From: an uncultured Erythrobacter sp.
GTDB taxonomy: Bacteria > Pseudomonadota > Alphaproteobacteria > Sphingomonadales > Sphingomonadaceae
Direction: 5' to 3'
NCBI GenBank assembly: GCA_937969505.1
Contig: CALBWA010000007.1
Span: 1-64,000 of the forward strand
Length of the DNA: 64,000 bases
Numbering within the stretch: the first letter of the stretch is position 1; each line of letters begins with the position of its first letter. The notes under the pieces are model-generated. The model ran no database searches. It worked only from the letters and a program-made list of their open reading frames with translations, and was not told the origin of the DNA. Positions 33,781-42,851 of this stretch are shown here, piece by piece. Both the position numbers and the translations under genes were made by a program.

Positions 33781-35100
33781 ATGGCGCCCTCCACCGGAGA
33801 AGACGTGCCGCAAGTGCATGGCATTGCAGACCCGGACGAGGGTTCAAACTACCGCTATTACGTTCTGGCGCTGCTGACGATTGCCGCGACATTCTCGATC
33901 GCTGACCGGCTGGTGCTTTCGATCCTTCTGGAGGATATCAAGGCAGAATTTGCGCTCAGCGATACTCAATTGGGCCTGCTGACAGGTCTTGCGTTTTCCT
34001 TCTTTTACGTCACCGTTGGTTTCCCAGTCGCGCGACTGGCTGATAGAGCCAATCGCAAGAATATCGTGGCGGTTGCCCTTGCATTCTACAGTGGGATGAC
34101 AGCCCTGTGTGGCGCTGCGGTTGGGTTCTGGTCCCTCTTTCTGGCCCGCATGGGTGTGGGGATTGGCGAGGGAGGAAGCGGGCCGCCAGCGGTCTCGATC
34201 CTGGCCGACTATTTCAAAAAGCACGAACTTGCCCGAGCGATGAGCGTGCACACTTTGGGTGCCACCATCGGCACCGGTGGTGGATTGATTGCCGGGGGGG
34301 TCTTGGCCTCGATGTTCGGCTGGCGCATGGCGTTCGTCATTCTGGGCATTCCCGGCATCATCCTTGGCCTGGTTATTTATTTCACCCTGCGCGAGCCGCC
34401 GCGTGGCCGCTATTCCCCGCCTGAAATCAATCAAGAGCAGACCAGCCTTCTCCAAACCGCGCGGTCCTTTATGGGCAATGCGGTCCTGATGCGGGCTTGC
34501 ATCGCCTGGGCTCTGGTGACGACAATCGGTTATGCGATGGCAATCTGGCTGGCGCCAATCATGCTCCGCAATTTCGAGCTGGATACGGCCAATGTGGGCC
34601 TGATCCTGGGCCTGACTTTCATTGCAGGTGGAATCCCCGGGCCACTGCTTGGCGGTTATCTGGTCGACAAGCTGACCCGGTTCGATCCGCGCTGGCGCAG
34701 CTGGATTCCGGCAATTTCCGCGCTGGCCTGCCTGCCGTTCTACTACCTCTGTCTGACAGCAGGATCGCTCCCGGCGTTTCTGGGCTTTTTCGCTGTGGGA
34801 TACCTGTTTTTTCTGCTGCAGAACGGACCAAGCATTTCGATCATTCAGACTTACACCACATCGGGTGAGCGAGCGATGGCTTTTGCTTTTGCGCTTCTGA
34901 TCAACAATTTGCTTGGCCAGGCGGTCGGTCCTGCCATCATCGGTTTTCTCAGCGACACGTTCCAGCCGACCTATGGCAATGCGGCCTTGAATTACGCGGT
35001 GCTGGGCATCTGTCTGATTGCAGGAGTGCTGGCGTTCGGGTTCTACATGTGGGCTGCCAGCGCCATCCGCGATGTGGAGGCGAAATTGTCGCCCGTTTAG
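33781..35100 (+). CDS. MFS transporter (Spinster-like)
   Basis: This 439-residue protein has about 12 membrane helices, the MFS loop 2-3 motif RLADRANRKN and the ARMGVGIGEGGSGPPA segment shared with Spinster-like carriers and many sphingomonad aromatic or steroid acid permeases. It would move the substrate or a product over the inner membrane. It forms an operon with the SDR upstream (8-nt gap). Its stop lies within a 16-bp tandem repeat shared with the convergent SDR. Confidence 0.92.
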   Translation: MAPSTGEDVPQVHGIADPDEGSNYRYYVLALLTIAATFSIADRLVLSILLEDIKAEFALSDTQLGLLTGLAFSFFYVTVGFPVARLADRANRKNIVAVALAFYSGMTALCGAAVGFWSLFLARMGVGIGEGGSGPPAVSILADYFKKHELARAMSVHTLGATIGTGGGLIAGGVLASMFGWRMAFVILGIPGIILGLVIYFTLREPPRGRYSPPEINQEQTSLLQTARSFMGNAVLMRACIAWALVTTIGYAMAIWLAPIMLRNFELDTANVGLILGLTFIAGGIPGPLLGGYLVDKLTRFDPRWRSWIPAISALACLPFYYLCLTAGSLPAFLGFFAVGYLFFLLQNGPSISIIQTYTTSGERAMAFAFALLINNLLGQAVGPAIIGFLSDTFQPTYGNAALNYAVLGICLIAGVLAFGFYMWAASAIRDVEAKLSPV

Positions 35101-35123
35101 AAACCGGCCCGTTTAGAAGCCGG
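35092..35123. repeat. tandem 16-bp duplication over convergent stop codons
   Basis: CCCGTTTAGAAACCGG (35092-35107) is followed at once by CCCGTTTAGAAGCCGG (35108-35123), 15 of 16 bases identical. Each unit contains TAG on the plus strand and TAA on the minus strand. The first ends the MFS gene and the second ends the opposing SDR gene. Confidence 0.8.
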
Positions 35124-35880
35124 GATGCAGCGCCATCATCGCGCCATCGACCAGCATTTCCGCGCCGGTCATATACGGGCAGTCGTCGCTGGCGAGAAAT
35201 GCGATGGCCGCTGCTGTTTCCGCCGGATCGGCGAGCCGGTTCATCGGTGATGTCGCGGCAACGGCAGCTTTAAGGCCGGGCGCGGTTTCCTCAGCCTTGT
35301 TGAGGATGCCGGTTTCCGTGGCTCCTGGAATCACAGTGTTGCAGCGAATGTCGAGCCCCTGCTGCGCGCAATAGGTCGCAATGGACTTGCTCATGATCCG
35401 CACACCAGCCTTGCTTGCCGAATAGCCAACATCAGTGGGTAAGGGTGCGATAGCCGTGGTCGAGGCGATATTGATGATTGAGCCTTTCGACCCGCCCGGA
35501 TTGTCGCGCATGGCGCGGATCGCTGCGCGGCATCCGGCCATGGTGCCGGTCAGGTTTACCGCAATGACCCGGTCCCATAGATCATCATCCACCTCGCCGA
35601 TTGATGCGCCCGAAATCATCCCGGCATTGTTGACCAGTATATCGAGCCGACCGAGGTCGTTGACGGCCTGCACCACTATTGCGTCCCAAAGCGAGCGGTC
35701 GGATATGTCTTGCGCAGCAAAGCTGGCGCCCGCATCTTCGCACAGAGCCCGGCCGCCAGCTTCGTCAATATCCGTCCCTAAGACTCGAGCCGCATCAGCC
35801 ACCAAGCGTCGAACTGTGGCCGCACCAATTCCGCTGGCGCAACCGGTAACGATTGCGACCTTGCCGGAAAGGTCAGGCAT
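35113..35880 (-). CDS. short-chain dehydrogenase/reductase
   Basis: This 255-residue classical SDR has GCASGIG, NNAGM, IASTTA with the catalytic Ser, YSASK and KSIATYCAQQ, a segment it shares with 33011-33772. The two look like paralogues flanking the transporter. It may act on a neighbouring hydroxyl position or the opposite stereoisomer; this is inference. Its ATG shares one base with the stop of the GST gene upstream (TAATG), so translation is coupled. It ends within the tandem repeat described at 35092. Confidence 0.9.
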   Translation of the reverse strand: MPDLSGKVAIVTGCASGIGAATVRRLVADAARVLGTDIDEAGGRALCEDAGASFAAQDISDRSLWDAIVVQAVNDLGRLDILVNNAGMISGASIGEVDDDLWDRVIAVNLTGTMAGCRAAIRAMRDNPGGSKGSIINIASTTAIAPLPTDVGYSASKAGVRIMSKSIATYCAQQGLDIRCNTVIPGATETGILNKAEETAPGLKAAVAATSPMNRLADPAETAAAIAFLASDDCPYMTGAEMLVDGAMMALHPGF

Positions 35881-36524
35881 TATTCGGCCTGTTGCCAGAT
35901 GCCTGCGCTCTCACGCTGGTTATGCGTTTCGATGAAGCGGGCGAGATTGTCTGTGCCTTCGGGCAGTTTCCAGCCGACAGTGAAACCGAAATTGGCAAAA
36001 CAGAAAATTATCAGATCGGCAAAGGTGAAGCGGTCCAGGGCGAAGTGATTGCCGTCACCCAGCATGCCATCAAACATGCGCCATTTTTCATCGGACATAG
36101 CCGACAATTCTGCCCCCGCTTCGGGTGAGACAACGGCCATGCGTGGTTCGAACATCGGGCGCCCTCCACCGGCACGAAAGCCCATAGTCATCGGCACGAC
36201 CACTTCCTGATCGAAAAGGCGTGCCCATTTGCGCACTTCGGCCCGTTCGATTGCAGTCTCGCCGAATAGATTGGGTTCGGGGTGCACTTCCTCCAGATAT
36301 TCGCAGATGGGCCAGCTTTCGGTCAGGCAGGTTCCATCATCCAGTTCCAGTGTTGGGATGGTGCCCAGCGGGTTCTTCTTGAGATATGCCTCGTCCTGAC
36401 GGTTTTCGCCCGTGATGATGTCGTAGTGAACGCGATTGACCTGATCCTCCCCTATTCCCTTTTCCACCAGGAACATACGCACCAGGCGCGGATTGGGGCC
36501 AAGGCTGGAATGGAGTGTGGTCAT
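35880..36524 (-). CDS. glutathione S-transferase family protein
   Basis: This 214-residue protein has an N-terminal thioredoxin-like domain with SLGPNPRLVRMFL and the cis-Pro/glutathione-binding stretch LGTIPTLELDDGTCLTES, then an all-helical C-terminal domain. The likely active Ser or Tyr lies in the first ten residues (TLHSS). GSTs in catabolic clusters detoxify epoxides or isomerise ring products. ATG 36524 with AGGAG upstream is chosen over the frame start at 36587. It is coupled to the SDR downstream. Confidence 0.9.
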   Translation of the reverse strand: MTTLHSSLGPNPRLVRMFLVEKGIGEDQVNRVHYDIITGENRQDEAYLKKNPLGTIPTLELDDGTCLTESWPICEYLEEVHPEPNLFGETAIERAEVRKWARLFDQEVVVPMTMGFRAGGGRPMFEPRMAVVSPEAGAELSAMSDEKWRMFDGMLGDGNHFALDRFTFADLIIFCFANFGFTVGWKLPEGTDNLARFIETHNQRESAGIWQQAE

Positions 36525-36665
36525 GATCTCTCTCCTCATCGGGGGCACTGTGTTGTGCTCTATCCTTATGCGAGGCATTGCCTGCACCTCCCCTCACAAA
36601 TGCGCTAGGCAATTGGTTGACCTGATGCGCTAGAGAATGGCGCGACAGATCTTTTGAGAGGATAG

Positions 36666-37838
36666 ATGATGGATTTCAGCCTGACAGAAGACCAGCGCGA
36701 ACTGCAGGATGCAGCGCGCAAATTTGCTCGTGCCGAATTGCCCGAGCTGGCGCGTGACATGGAGGAGAAGGATTATCCTGTCCCGCATGACATGCTCCGC
36801 AAATATGGCGAGCTGGGCTTTCTGGGCATCAATCTGCCGGAGGAATATGGCGGCTTGGGGCTGGGCCATGTCGAGGCTTTGCTGGTGCTGGAAGAATTCG
36901 CGCAAATCTCCAACGCGGTGGCCTTCCCGGTGTTTGAGGCTCTGACGGGGCCGGTGCGCACGATCGACCGCTTTGGCTCTGCAGAGATGAAGGCGCGGAT
37001 CCTGCCAGAAGTCATCAAAGGCGAGAAAATTGTCGCGGTTTCCATGTCGGAACCTGACGCGGGAACAGCGCTCACCGACCTGAAGACCAAAGCCGTGGCG
37101 GATGGAGATGACTTCATCGTCAGTGGATATAAGCGCTGGACCAGCGGCGGCGGGCATTCCGATTACTACGTGACCTATTGCCGCTTTTCCGATGCGCCGG
37201 CCGCAAAAGGCATTGGTGCGATCCTGCTGGAAAAGGACATGGACGGGATGACCTTTGGCAAACGCGAACAGCTGATGGGGTTTCGCGGTATTCCAACGGC
37301 TGACTACGCGATTGAAGATGTGCGCGCGCCGGCCAGCAATGTGATTGTGGGCGAAGGTGGCTTTGGCAAATTGATGAGCGCTTTCGGACTGGAGCGCTGC
37401 GGCAATGCGACACAGGCTCTGGGCGTGGCGGCAGCGGCGCTGGAACAAGCGTTGGCCTATACGCAGGAGCGCGAGGCATTCGGCAAACCGATTGTCGATT
37501 TTCAGGCGGTGCAGCTGAAACTGGCCGAAATGGCGATGAAGGTCGATTCGGCTCGCCTGCTGATCCACCGTGCGGCAGCCAATGCTGATACGCAGGATGA
37601 TGGCCTGCCCACCGTTTATGAAAGCAGCCTTGCAAAGTGTTATGCCAATGAAATCGTGCGCGAGGTCACCGCGCTGGGCATGCAGGTGATGGGCGGATAT
37701 GGCTATCACAAGGATTACGGAATGGAACAGCGCCTGCGCGATTCCTACGCATGGGGCATCGCAGGCGGTGCGATTGACGTGCAGAAAACCAATATTGCAG
37801 CCGCTCTCATCGGGCGCCGGTTCAATCAGCGGACCTGA
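36666..37838 (+). CDS. acyl-CoA dehydrogenase
   Basis: This 390-residue complete acyl-CoA dehydrogenase has SMSEPDAGTALTDL as FAD/substrate loop, QEREAFGKPI as the FAD-contacting segment, MQVMGGYGYHKDYGMEQ and a C-terminal IAGGAIDVQKTNIA motif. The usual YEGT Glu is Gly; the Glu in FGLERCG may be the base, as in isovaleryl-type enzymes. Tandem ATGs at 36666 and 36669 are both possible; AGAGGA fits the second better. It stands alone after the divergent GST-SDR unit and closes the catabolic region. Confidence 0.93.
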   Translation: MMDFSLTEDQRELQDAARKFARAELPELARDMEEKDYPVPHDMLRKYGELGFLGINLPEEYGGLGLGHVEALLVLEEFAQISNAVAFPVFEALTGPVRTIDRFGSAEMKARILPEVIKGEKIVAVSMSEPDAGTALTDLKTKAVADGDDFIVSGYKRWTSGGGHSDYYVTYCRFSDAPAAKGIGAILLEKDMDGMTFGKREQLMGFRGIPTADYAIEDVRAPASNVIVGEGGFGKLMSAFGLERCGNATQALGVAAAALEQALAYTQEREAFGKPIVDFQAVQLKLAEMAMKVDSARLLIHRAAANADTQDDGLPTVYESSLAKCYANEIVREVTALGMQVMGGYGYHKDYGMEQRLRDSYAWGIAGGAIDVQKTNIAAALIGRRFNQRT

Positions 37839-37881
37839 TTTCTCGCTTGCCCGGGGGCGGCGCGTTGCGCATGACATTGTG

Positions 37882-38460
37882 ATGGACAAAACCAAGCCTG
37901 AAGCCGCTTCTGCTGCCCCTCCGCCAACCTCTGCCGATACTGCGCCCGAAATTCGGGCTGATCAGGCGGTGGCGACAAATGGGGTGAACGATGCGGATGG
38001 TGACGAGGACCTCACCCGGCTGCATCCCAATTATCGGCAAGCGCTGCGGGTGCAGGTCATATTGACCGCGATCCCCTTCATCATCGGTTCGCTGATTTTG
38101 GAAGAGACGTCCGTCCTGCCGCCCGGCGTCATTGCCCTGCCCATCGCCATCGTGGCCTTGGTTGCCATTATTCGCTTGCCATCCCGCCGATTTGCCGCGC
38201 GAGGCTATGCCATGGCGGCTGACAGGCTGCGCGTGGTGCGCGGAATATTGTTCCGCGCCGATACTATCGTGCCGTTTGGCAGGGTTCAGCATATCGATGT
38301 CGATCAGGGCCCGCTGGAACGGTTTTTTGGTATTGCCACGCTGACCCTGCACACGGCGGGCAATCACAATTCATCCGTTACGCTGCCAGGGCTGGAGCAT
38401 CAGCTGGCCATGGACATGCGCGAGGATATCCGAAGTCATATCAAGCGTGAGACCGTTTGA
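37882..38460 (+). CDS. PH-domain membrane protein (YdbS-like)
   Basis: This 192-residue protein has an acidic, Pro/Ala-rich cytoplasmic N-terminus, two membrane helices (about 60-95) and a bacterial PH-like (bPH2) domain with RVVRGILFRADTIVPFGRVQHIDVDQGPLERFFG, a stretch typical of YdbS. YdbS/YdbT pairs are membrane proteins of unclear role, linked to antimicrobial resistance in Bacillus. It starts a two-gene unit with the larger PH protein. ATG 37882 lacks a clear ribosome binding site; a GTG just before it is the alternative. Confidence 0.8.
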   Translation: MDKTKPEAASAAPPPTSADTAPEIRADQAVATNGVNDADGDEDLTRLHPNYRQALRVQVILTAIPFIIGSLILEETSVLPPGVIALPIAIVALVAIIRLPSRRFAARGYAMAADRLRVVRGILFRADTIVPFGRVQHIDVDQGPLERFFGIATLTLHTAGNHNSSVTLPGLEHQLAMDMREDIRSHIKRETV

Positions 38461-38470
38461 GGTGTCAGCA

Positions 38471-40039
38471 GTGACACGCGAACAAACTGCGGCTGATCAC
38501 GCGCCTGCCCGGCACACAGATCCCAAGAGCTTTGTGGTTCAGGCAATTTCGGGCGTGCGCAGCCTGATTTTCCCGGTTGCGGCCGTGTATTTTTCTATGC
38601 GCAGTTCTGGATCGCTCGCCGTTCTGGCCGCTGCCGGGGCAGCGCTGGTTCTGATCCTGTTCGGCGCCCTGGCCAGCTATCTGCGCTGGCGCAAATTCAC
38701 TTACAGCGTGAACGCCGAGGATATCCGCGTGGAGTCAGGTGTTCTGTCGCGCACGGCCCGTTCAGTGCCCTATGAACGCATTCAGGATGTCAGTCTGGAG
38801 CAATCGCTGATCCCGCGTCTGTTCGGATTGGTAGCGGTCAAGTTTGAAACCGGCTCGGGTGGTGGCGACGATATCGTATTGCAGTATCTGGCCGAGGCGC
38901 AAGGAGAGGCGCTGCGCGATCTGGTTCGGGCACAAAAGGACGGTGAGCACACTTCAGGTGAACGGGCGGCAGACCCCGCCGGTTCGACAGGCGGTGAGGC
39001 CAAGGCACAAGGAGCGGCATCGCCCGAAGCTGCACCGCAAGCTACCACACCGCTGTTTACAATGGACAAACGCCGACTGTTTACCTTCGGCGTGTTTGAA
39101 TTTTCCTTGGCCGTGTTTGCTGTGGTGCTCGGCCTCACCCAATATCTTGACTGGTTTGTCGACTACGAGATCTGGGACGCTGATCTGTGGCGCTCGACAC
39201 TCGCCCAGCAGCAGGGATTGCTCGCCGGTCTGGGCTTCATCGGGCAAGCGCTGGGTGCGATTGCCGGGGTGTTTGGATTGCTGATCGTGGGCTCTGCCAC
39301 TGGGCTTGTCCGGACCTATTTGCGCGACTGGAATTTCCGGTTGGAGGACACGCCGCGCGGGTTCCGCAGGCGGCGAGGTCTGCTGACCAGAACCGACGTT
39401 GTCATGCCAGCTCACCGTGTACAGGCGATCACGATCGCAACAGGATGGCTGCGCTACCGGTTTGGCTGGCACAGCATGAATTTCGTCAGCCTGGCGCAGG
39501 ACAGCGGGTCGTCCAACCACACCGTCGTGCCTTTTGGTAAGATGGACGAACTGGTTCCGGTCATGCTGGCTGCCGGTTTCGCTCCGCCGGACGAGGGTTC
39601 ATGCTGGCATTTGGCAAGCAAACGCTACCGCACTGACAGGATCATTGTGGGGAGCGCTTTTTTTGTGATGCTGGCTGTGGGACTGGGCGTTTTTGTGCAC
39701 CCTGCGCTCGCGCTGGTGCCGTTGGTTCTGGCAGGAATGATTGCCGGCGCGCGTTATTATTCCTGGCGCTTCCATCGTCATGCTTTGGACGACAAGCAAA
39801 TCTTCGCCACGCGCGGACTTCTCTCGCCGCACACGCAGATTGCCTCGCAAGTGAAATTGCACTCTGTCGAGGTCAATCAGGGGCCCATTGCGCAACGCCG
39901 CGGCTATGCGACGTTGCACTTGGGACTGGCGGGCGGGACCCTGTTCATTCCGGGCATTCCCACCGATCGGGCTTTCGAGCTTCGCCGGTTGATGCTGTCA
40001 CAGATTGCACAATCGGATTTTTCGCAGATCAACAGATAG
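38471..40039 (+). CDS. PH-domain membrane protein (YdbT-like)
   Basis: This 522-residue protein has three bPH2 repeats separated by membrane helix pairs; hallmark segments are VPYERIQDVSLEQSLIPRLFG, VVMPAHRVQAITIATGWLRY and SQVKLHSVEVNQGPIAQRRG. A low-complexity linker rich in Gly, Ala, Glu and Pro (about 155-195) lies between the first and second repeats. GTG 38471 with GAGGTG upstream is chosen; GTG 38447 would overlap the previous gene. With the YdbS-like protein it should form a membrane complex. The function is unknown. Confidence 0.8.
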   Translation: MTREQTAADHAPARHTDPKSFVVQAISGVRSLIFPVAAVYFSMRSSGSLAVLAAAGAALVLILFGALASYLRWRKFTYSVNAEDIRVESGVLSRTARSVPYERIQDVSLEQSLIPRLFGLVAVKFETGSGGGDDIVLQYLAEAQGEALRDLVRAQKDGEHTSGERAADPAGSTGGEAKAQGAASPEAAPQATTPLFTMDKRRLFTFGVFEFSLAVFAVVLGLTQYLDWFVDYEIWDADLWRSTLAQQQGLLAGLGFIGQALGAIAGVFGLLIVGSATGLVRTYLRDWNFRLEDTPRGFRRRRGLLTRTDVVMPAHRVQAITIATGWLRYRFGWHSMNFVSLAQDSGSSNHTVVPFGKMDELVPVMLAAGFAPPDEGSCWHLASKRYRTDRIIVGSAFFVMLAVGLGVFVHPALALVPLVLAGMIAGARYYSWRFHRHALDDKQIFATRGLLSPHTQIASQVKLHSVEVNQGPIAQRRGYATLHLGLAGGTLFIPGIPTDRAFELRRLMLSQIAQSDFSQINR

Positions 40040-40113
40040 GCCAGTGGGAGCTGATCCCGGTTGATTGCGGTAGCGCTTGCGTCCTGCGCTATGCGCTTTA
40101 GAGGCAATCGTAC

Positions 40114-41124
40114 ATGAGCCAGTTTCTTTCCGACAATAATGCCGCAGTGCATCCTGATGTGTGGGCTGCCATGCAAGCTGCCGACAGCCCAGATGCGCCC
40201 TATGATGGTGACGCGTTGAGCGCTGCGCTGGACGAACGTTTCAGCGATCTTTTCGGGCGTGACTGCGCGGCGCTGTGGGTGGCCACGGGCACCGCTGCCA
40301 ATTGCCTTGCGCTGGCCACCATGGTCCAGCCGCATGGCGGTGTTGTGTGCCATGAAGAGGCGCATATCGAAGTGGATGAAGGCGGCGCCCCCGGGTTCTT
40401 CCTCCATGGAGCCAAGCTGATGCTGGCGAGCGGTACCAGCGCCAAGCTGACGCACGAAGACATTGCCCGCCTGATCGACCCCGTTCGCGACGATGTGCAT
40501 CAGGTCCAGCCGCACGCCATCGCCATCACTCAGGCCAGCGAATATGGCTGCACCTACAGCCGTGATGAGCTTAGCACTCTGTCCCGATTTGCACATGACC
40601 GCTCGCTGGGCTTGCATATGGATGGTGCGCGCTTTGCCAATGCTGCCGCTGGCATGAGCGACAATGCACAGGAAGCTGCATCCCAGGCTGCGCACCGCGT
40701 GGATAGCCTTGCTTTCGGTTTCATCAAGAACGGCGGCCTCAATGCAGAGGCGGTGGTCCTGTTTGATCCGCAGCAAGCTGATCTGGCAAAATACCGCCGC
40801 AAGCGTGCCGGCCATTTGCAATGCAAGGGCCGCTATCTGGCGGCTCAGATACTCGCCATGCTGGAAGGCGATTTGTGGCTTGCCAATGCGCGCCATGCCA
40901 ACGCGGCCGCGACAGAAATTGCCGGAGCCTGCGGTGGTCGTTTGATGCATCCGGTGCAGGCAAACGAATTGTTTGTAAATTTGAGCGGCGATGAACGCGA
41001 AGCTCTGCGCAAACAGGGCTTCGATTTTTACGACTGGGGCGATGACGCGGCACGGTTTGTAACTGCATGGAACACGCGGGCTGATGATGCGAGCAAATTG
41101 GCGCAGGCGATCGCTGCCCTGTGA
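40114..41124 (+). CDS. low-specificity L-threonine aldolase family protein
   Basis: This 336-residue PLP enzyme of the beta-eliminating lyase/threonine aldolase family has VATGTAANCLAL near the phosphate site, HMDGARFANA with the PLP Asp, and LAFGFIKNGGLNAE with the Schiff-base Lys. These motifs resemble the Pseudomonas-type low-specificity threonine aldolase, which splits threonine into glycine and acetaldehyde. It stands alone on the plus strand between the PH pair and the EamA gene. Confidence 0.9.
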   Translation: MSQFLSDNNAAVHPDVWAAMQAADSPDAPYDGDALSAALDERFSDLFGRDCAALWVATGTAANCLALATMVQPHGGVVCHEEAHIEVDEGGAPGFFLHGAKLMLASGTSAKLTHEDIARLIDPVRDDVHQVQPHAIAITQASEYGCTYSRDELSTLSRFAHDRSLGLHMDGARFANAAAGMSDNAQEAASQAAHRVDSLAFGFIKNGGLNAEAVVLFDPQQADLAKYRRKRAGHLQCKGRYLAAQILAMLEGDLWLANARHANAAATEIAGACGGRLMHPVQANELFVNLSGDEREALRKQGFDFYDWGDDAARFVTAWNTRADDASKLAQAIAAL

Positions 41125-41164
41125 CAAACTTGCGAGCCTGAATGTGAGCCCGACTCAAACCACC

Positions 41165-42064
41165 ATGCTGAGCTGGCGTGTCATTATCCCCTTCGTGCTG
41201 ACCGGCACGATCTGGGGCTCGACCTGGTTCATCATCACTGGCCAGATCGACGGTGTCCCGGCGGCGTGGTCGGTTTTCTACCGCTTTGCGCTGGCCACTC
41301 CTGCCTTATTCCTGGTCGCGTTTCTCATGAAGCGCAGGCTTGCGCTGACCAGGCCCGAGCATCTGTTGGCGGCTCTTGTCGGTCTTTTCCAGTTCAGCGG
41401 CAATTTCCTGTTTGTCTATTACGCTGAACTGTATGTGACGTCAGGCATCGTGGCGATGATGTTTGCACTGATCATGGTGCCCAATGCCCTATTGGCCAGA
41501 CTGTTGCTGGGCGAACGGGTGCCAGGCGGTTTCGTCATAGGCAGTTTGATCGCCATTATTGGCGTGTCGTTCCTGCTGATGCACGAATATCGCGCCAACC
41601 CTGATGCCGGAGTGTTGGGCGGAAATGTCGGCCTCGGCATTGCGCTCGCCTTGCTGGGCATTCTGGCCGCATCGGTGGCCAATGTGATCCAGGCCAATCA
41701 GACCGGTCGGGCGGTTCCTATGGTCAGCCTGCTCGCATGGGCCATGCTTTACGGCACGCTGTTTGATCTGGCCTTCGCATTCGTCGTGGCTGGGCCCCCG
41801 CCTGTACCGACCAATCCTGCCTATTGGATGGGCATCGTCTATCTCGCGTTGATCGGATCTGTCGTGACTTTCCCGCTACACTACAATCTGGTGCGCGAGA
41901 TCGGGGCAGGCCGGACGGCGTATAACTCCATCCTCACCATTATTGTCGCCATGCTGATCTCGACAATCTTCGAAGACTATCGCTGGACAGGCCTGACCAT
42001 AGGCGGAATGGCGCTGGCGATTTTGGGGATGGTGCTTGCGCTTCGGTCAAAGCAAAGACGCTAG
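41165..42064 (+). CDS. EamA/DMT-family transporter
   Basis: This 299-residue integral membrane protein has about ten helices in two EamA halves. GTIWGSTWFIITGQIDGVP at the start and FQFSGNFLFVYYAELYVTSG in helices 3-4 are typical of drug/metabolite exporters. It probably exports an amino acid or metabolite. The frame starts at 41084, inside the aldolase gene; ATG 41165 fits helix 1 best. Its 3' end overlaps the convergent epimerase gene by 18 nt. Confidence 0.88.
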   Translation: MLSWRVIIPFVLTGTIWGSTWFIITGQIDGVPAAWSVFYRFALATPALFLVAFLMKRRLALTRPEHLLAALVGLFQFSGNFLFVYYAELYVTSGIVAMMFALIMVPNALLARLLLGERVPGGFVIGSLIAIIGVSFLLMHEYRANPDAGVLGGNVGLGIALALLGILAASVANVIQANQTGRAVPMVSLLAWAMLYGTLFDLAFAFVVAGPPPVPTNPAYWMGIVYLALIGSVVTFPLHYNLVREIGAGRTAYNSILTIIVAMLISTIFEDYRWTGLTIGGMALAILGMVLALRSKQRR

Positions 42065-42826
42065 ACCTTCGACATATGTGGGATAGCGCGGCTGCCAGCC
42101 AAGCACGCGCCTGGCTTTGATATTGGCCACCCGGCGGTTTTCAGCATAGAAACCGCGTGCCATTTCGGACAGATTGGCCGCCTCCAGCGTTTCGAGCGGC
42201 GGTGGAGAAATACCCAGCAATCGGCACGCCTCTTCGGTCACAGTGTTGCCGCTGGCGGGCAAATCGTCAGCCAGATTGAATGCCCCTGATGGCGCTTCCA
42301 GCCCTGCTACCACGCCCGATACGATGTCATCGATATGCACGCGGCTGAAGACCTGCTCGGGCTGGTCGATCCGGCGCGCCTTGCCTTCCTGAACGCGTTC
42401 CAACGCGCTGCGGCCGGGGCCGTAAATGCCGGGCAGCCGAAACACGCGGGCGCCAAGGTTCAGCCAGGCCCTGTCCGCATCGCTGCGCGCGCTGCGTCTG
42501 CCGGTCCCGCCATGGCCAACCGTGGGCGTCGTCTCGTCGACCCATGCGCCACCGGCATCCCCATAGACCCCGGTTGAGGACAGATAACCAAGCCAGTCGT
42601 GTGTCAGCAATTTTCCATAGCGATCCAGCACCGGATCTATGCCGCTTTTGCGGTCGGGCGGGACAGAGGAAAGGACGTGGCTGGCGCTGGACAGGGCGCA
42701 CGCAACCGCTTCGGCATCTTCGAAATCCACGTCACCCGCGCTCCCGCTGGCATGGACCTGCCAACCGCGCTCACGCAGGGTTTTGGCAATCCGGCTGGCA
42801 GTGTAGCCAAGACCGAAAATGAACAT
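42047..42826 (-). CDS. NAD-dependent epimerase-like (extended SDR) protein
   Basis: This 259-residue atypical extended SDR resembles YeeZ. It starts with FIFGLGYTASRIAKTLRERG as nucleotide-binding motif and has YLSSTGVYGDAGGAWVDE, RLPGIYGPGRS and VHIDDIV. The Tyr-x3-Lys is absent. It could bind NADP; no substrate is known. A GTG at 42838 is an alternative start, and neither start has a good ribosome binding site. It follows the M48 protease gene by about 25 nt on the same strand. Confidence 0.85.
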   Translation of the reverse strand: MFIFGLGYTASRIAKTLRERGWQVHASGSAGDVDFEDAEAVACALSSASHVLSSVPPDRKSGIDPVLDRYGKLLTHDWLGYLSSTGVYGDAGGAWVDETTPTVGHGGTGRRSARSDADRAWLNLGARVFRLPGIYGPGRSALERVQEGKARRIDQPEQVFSRVHIDDIVSGVVAGLEAPSGAFNLADDLPASGNTVTEEACRLLGISPPPLETLEAANLSEMARGFYAENRRVANIKARRVLGWQPRYPTYVEGLASLL

Positions 42827-42851
42827 CTGGCCAGTCACGGTCGGGTTGCTT

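Noticed and set aside
36630-37895. 421-codon antisense frame over the acyl-CoA dehydrogenase
   Set aside because: It mirrors a clear acyl-CoA dehydrogenase and shows no family motif; it is a shadow of high-GC codon use.
39904-41127. 407-codon antisense frame over the threonine aldolase gene
   Set aside because: No domain visible; the sense strand has full PLP enzyme motifs.
42839-42851. Possible overlap of the epimerase gene with the M48 protease
   Set aside because: The GTG at 42838 and the protease stop at 42852 leave a gap; no overlap exists.
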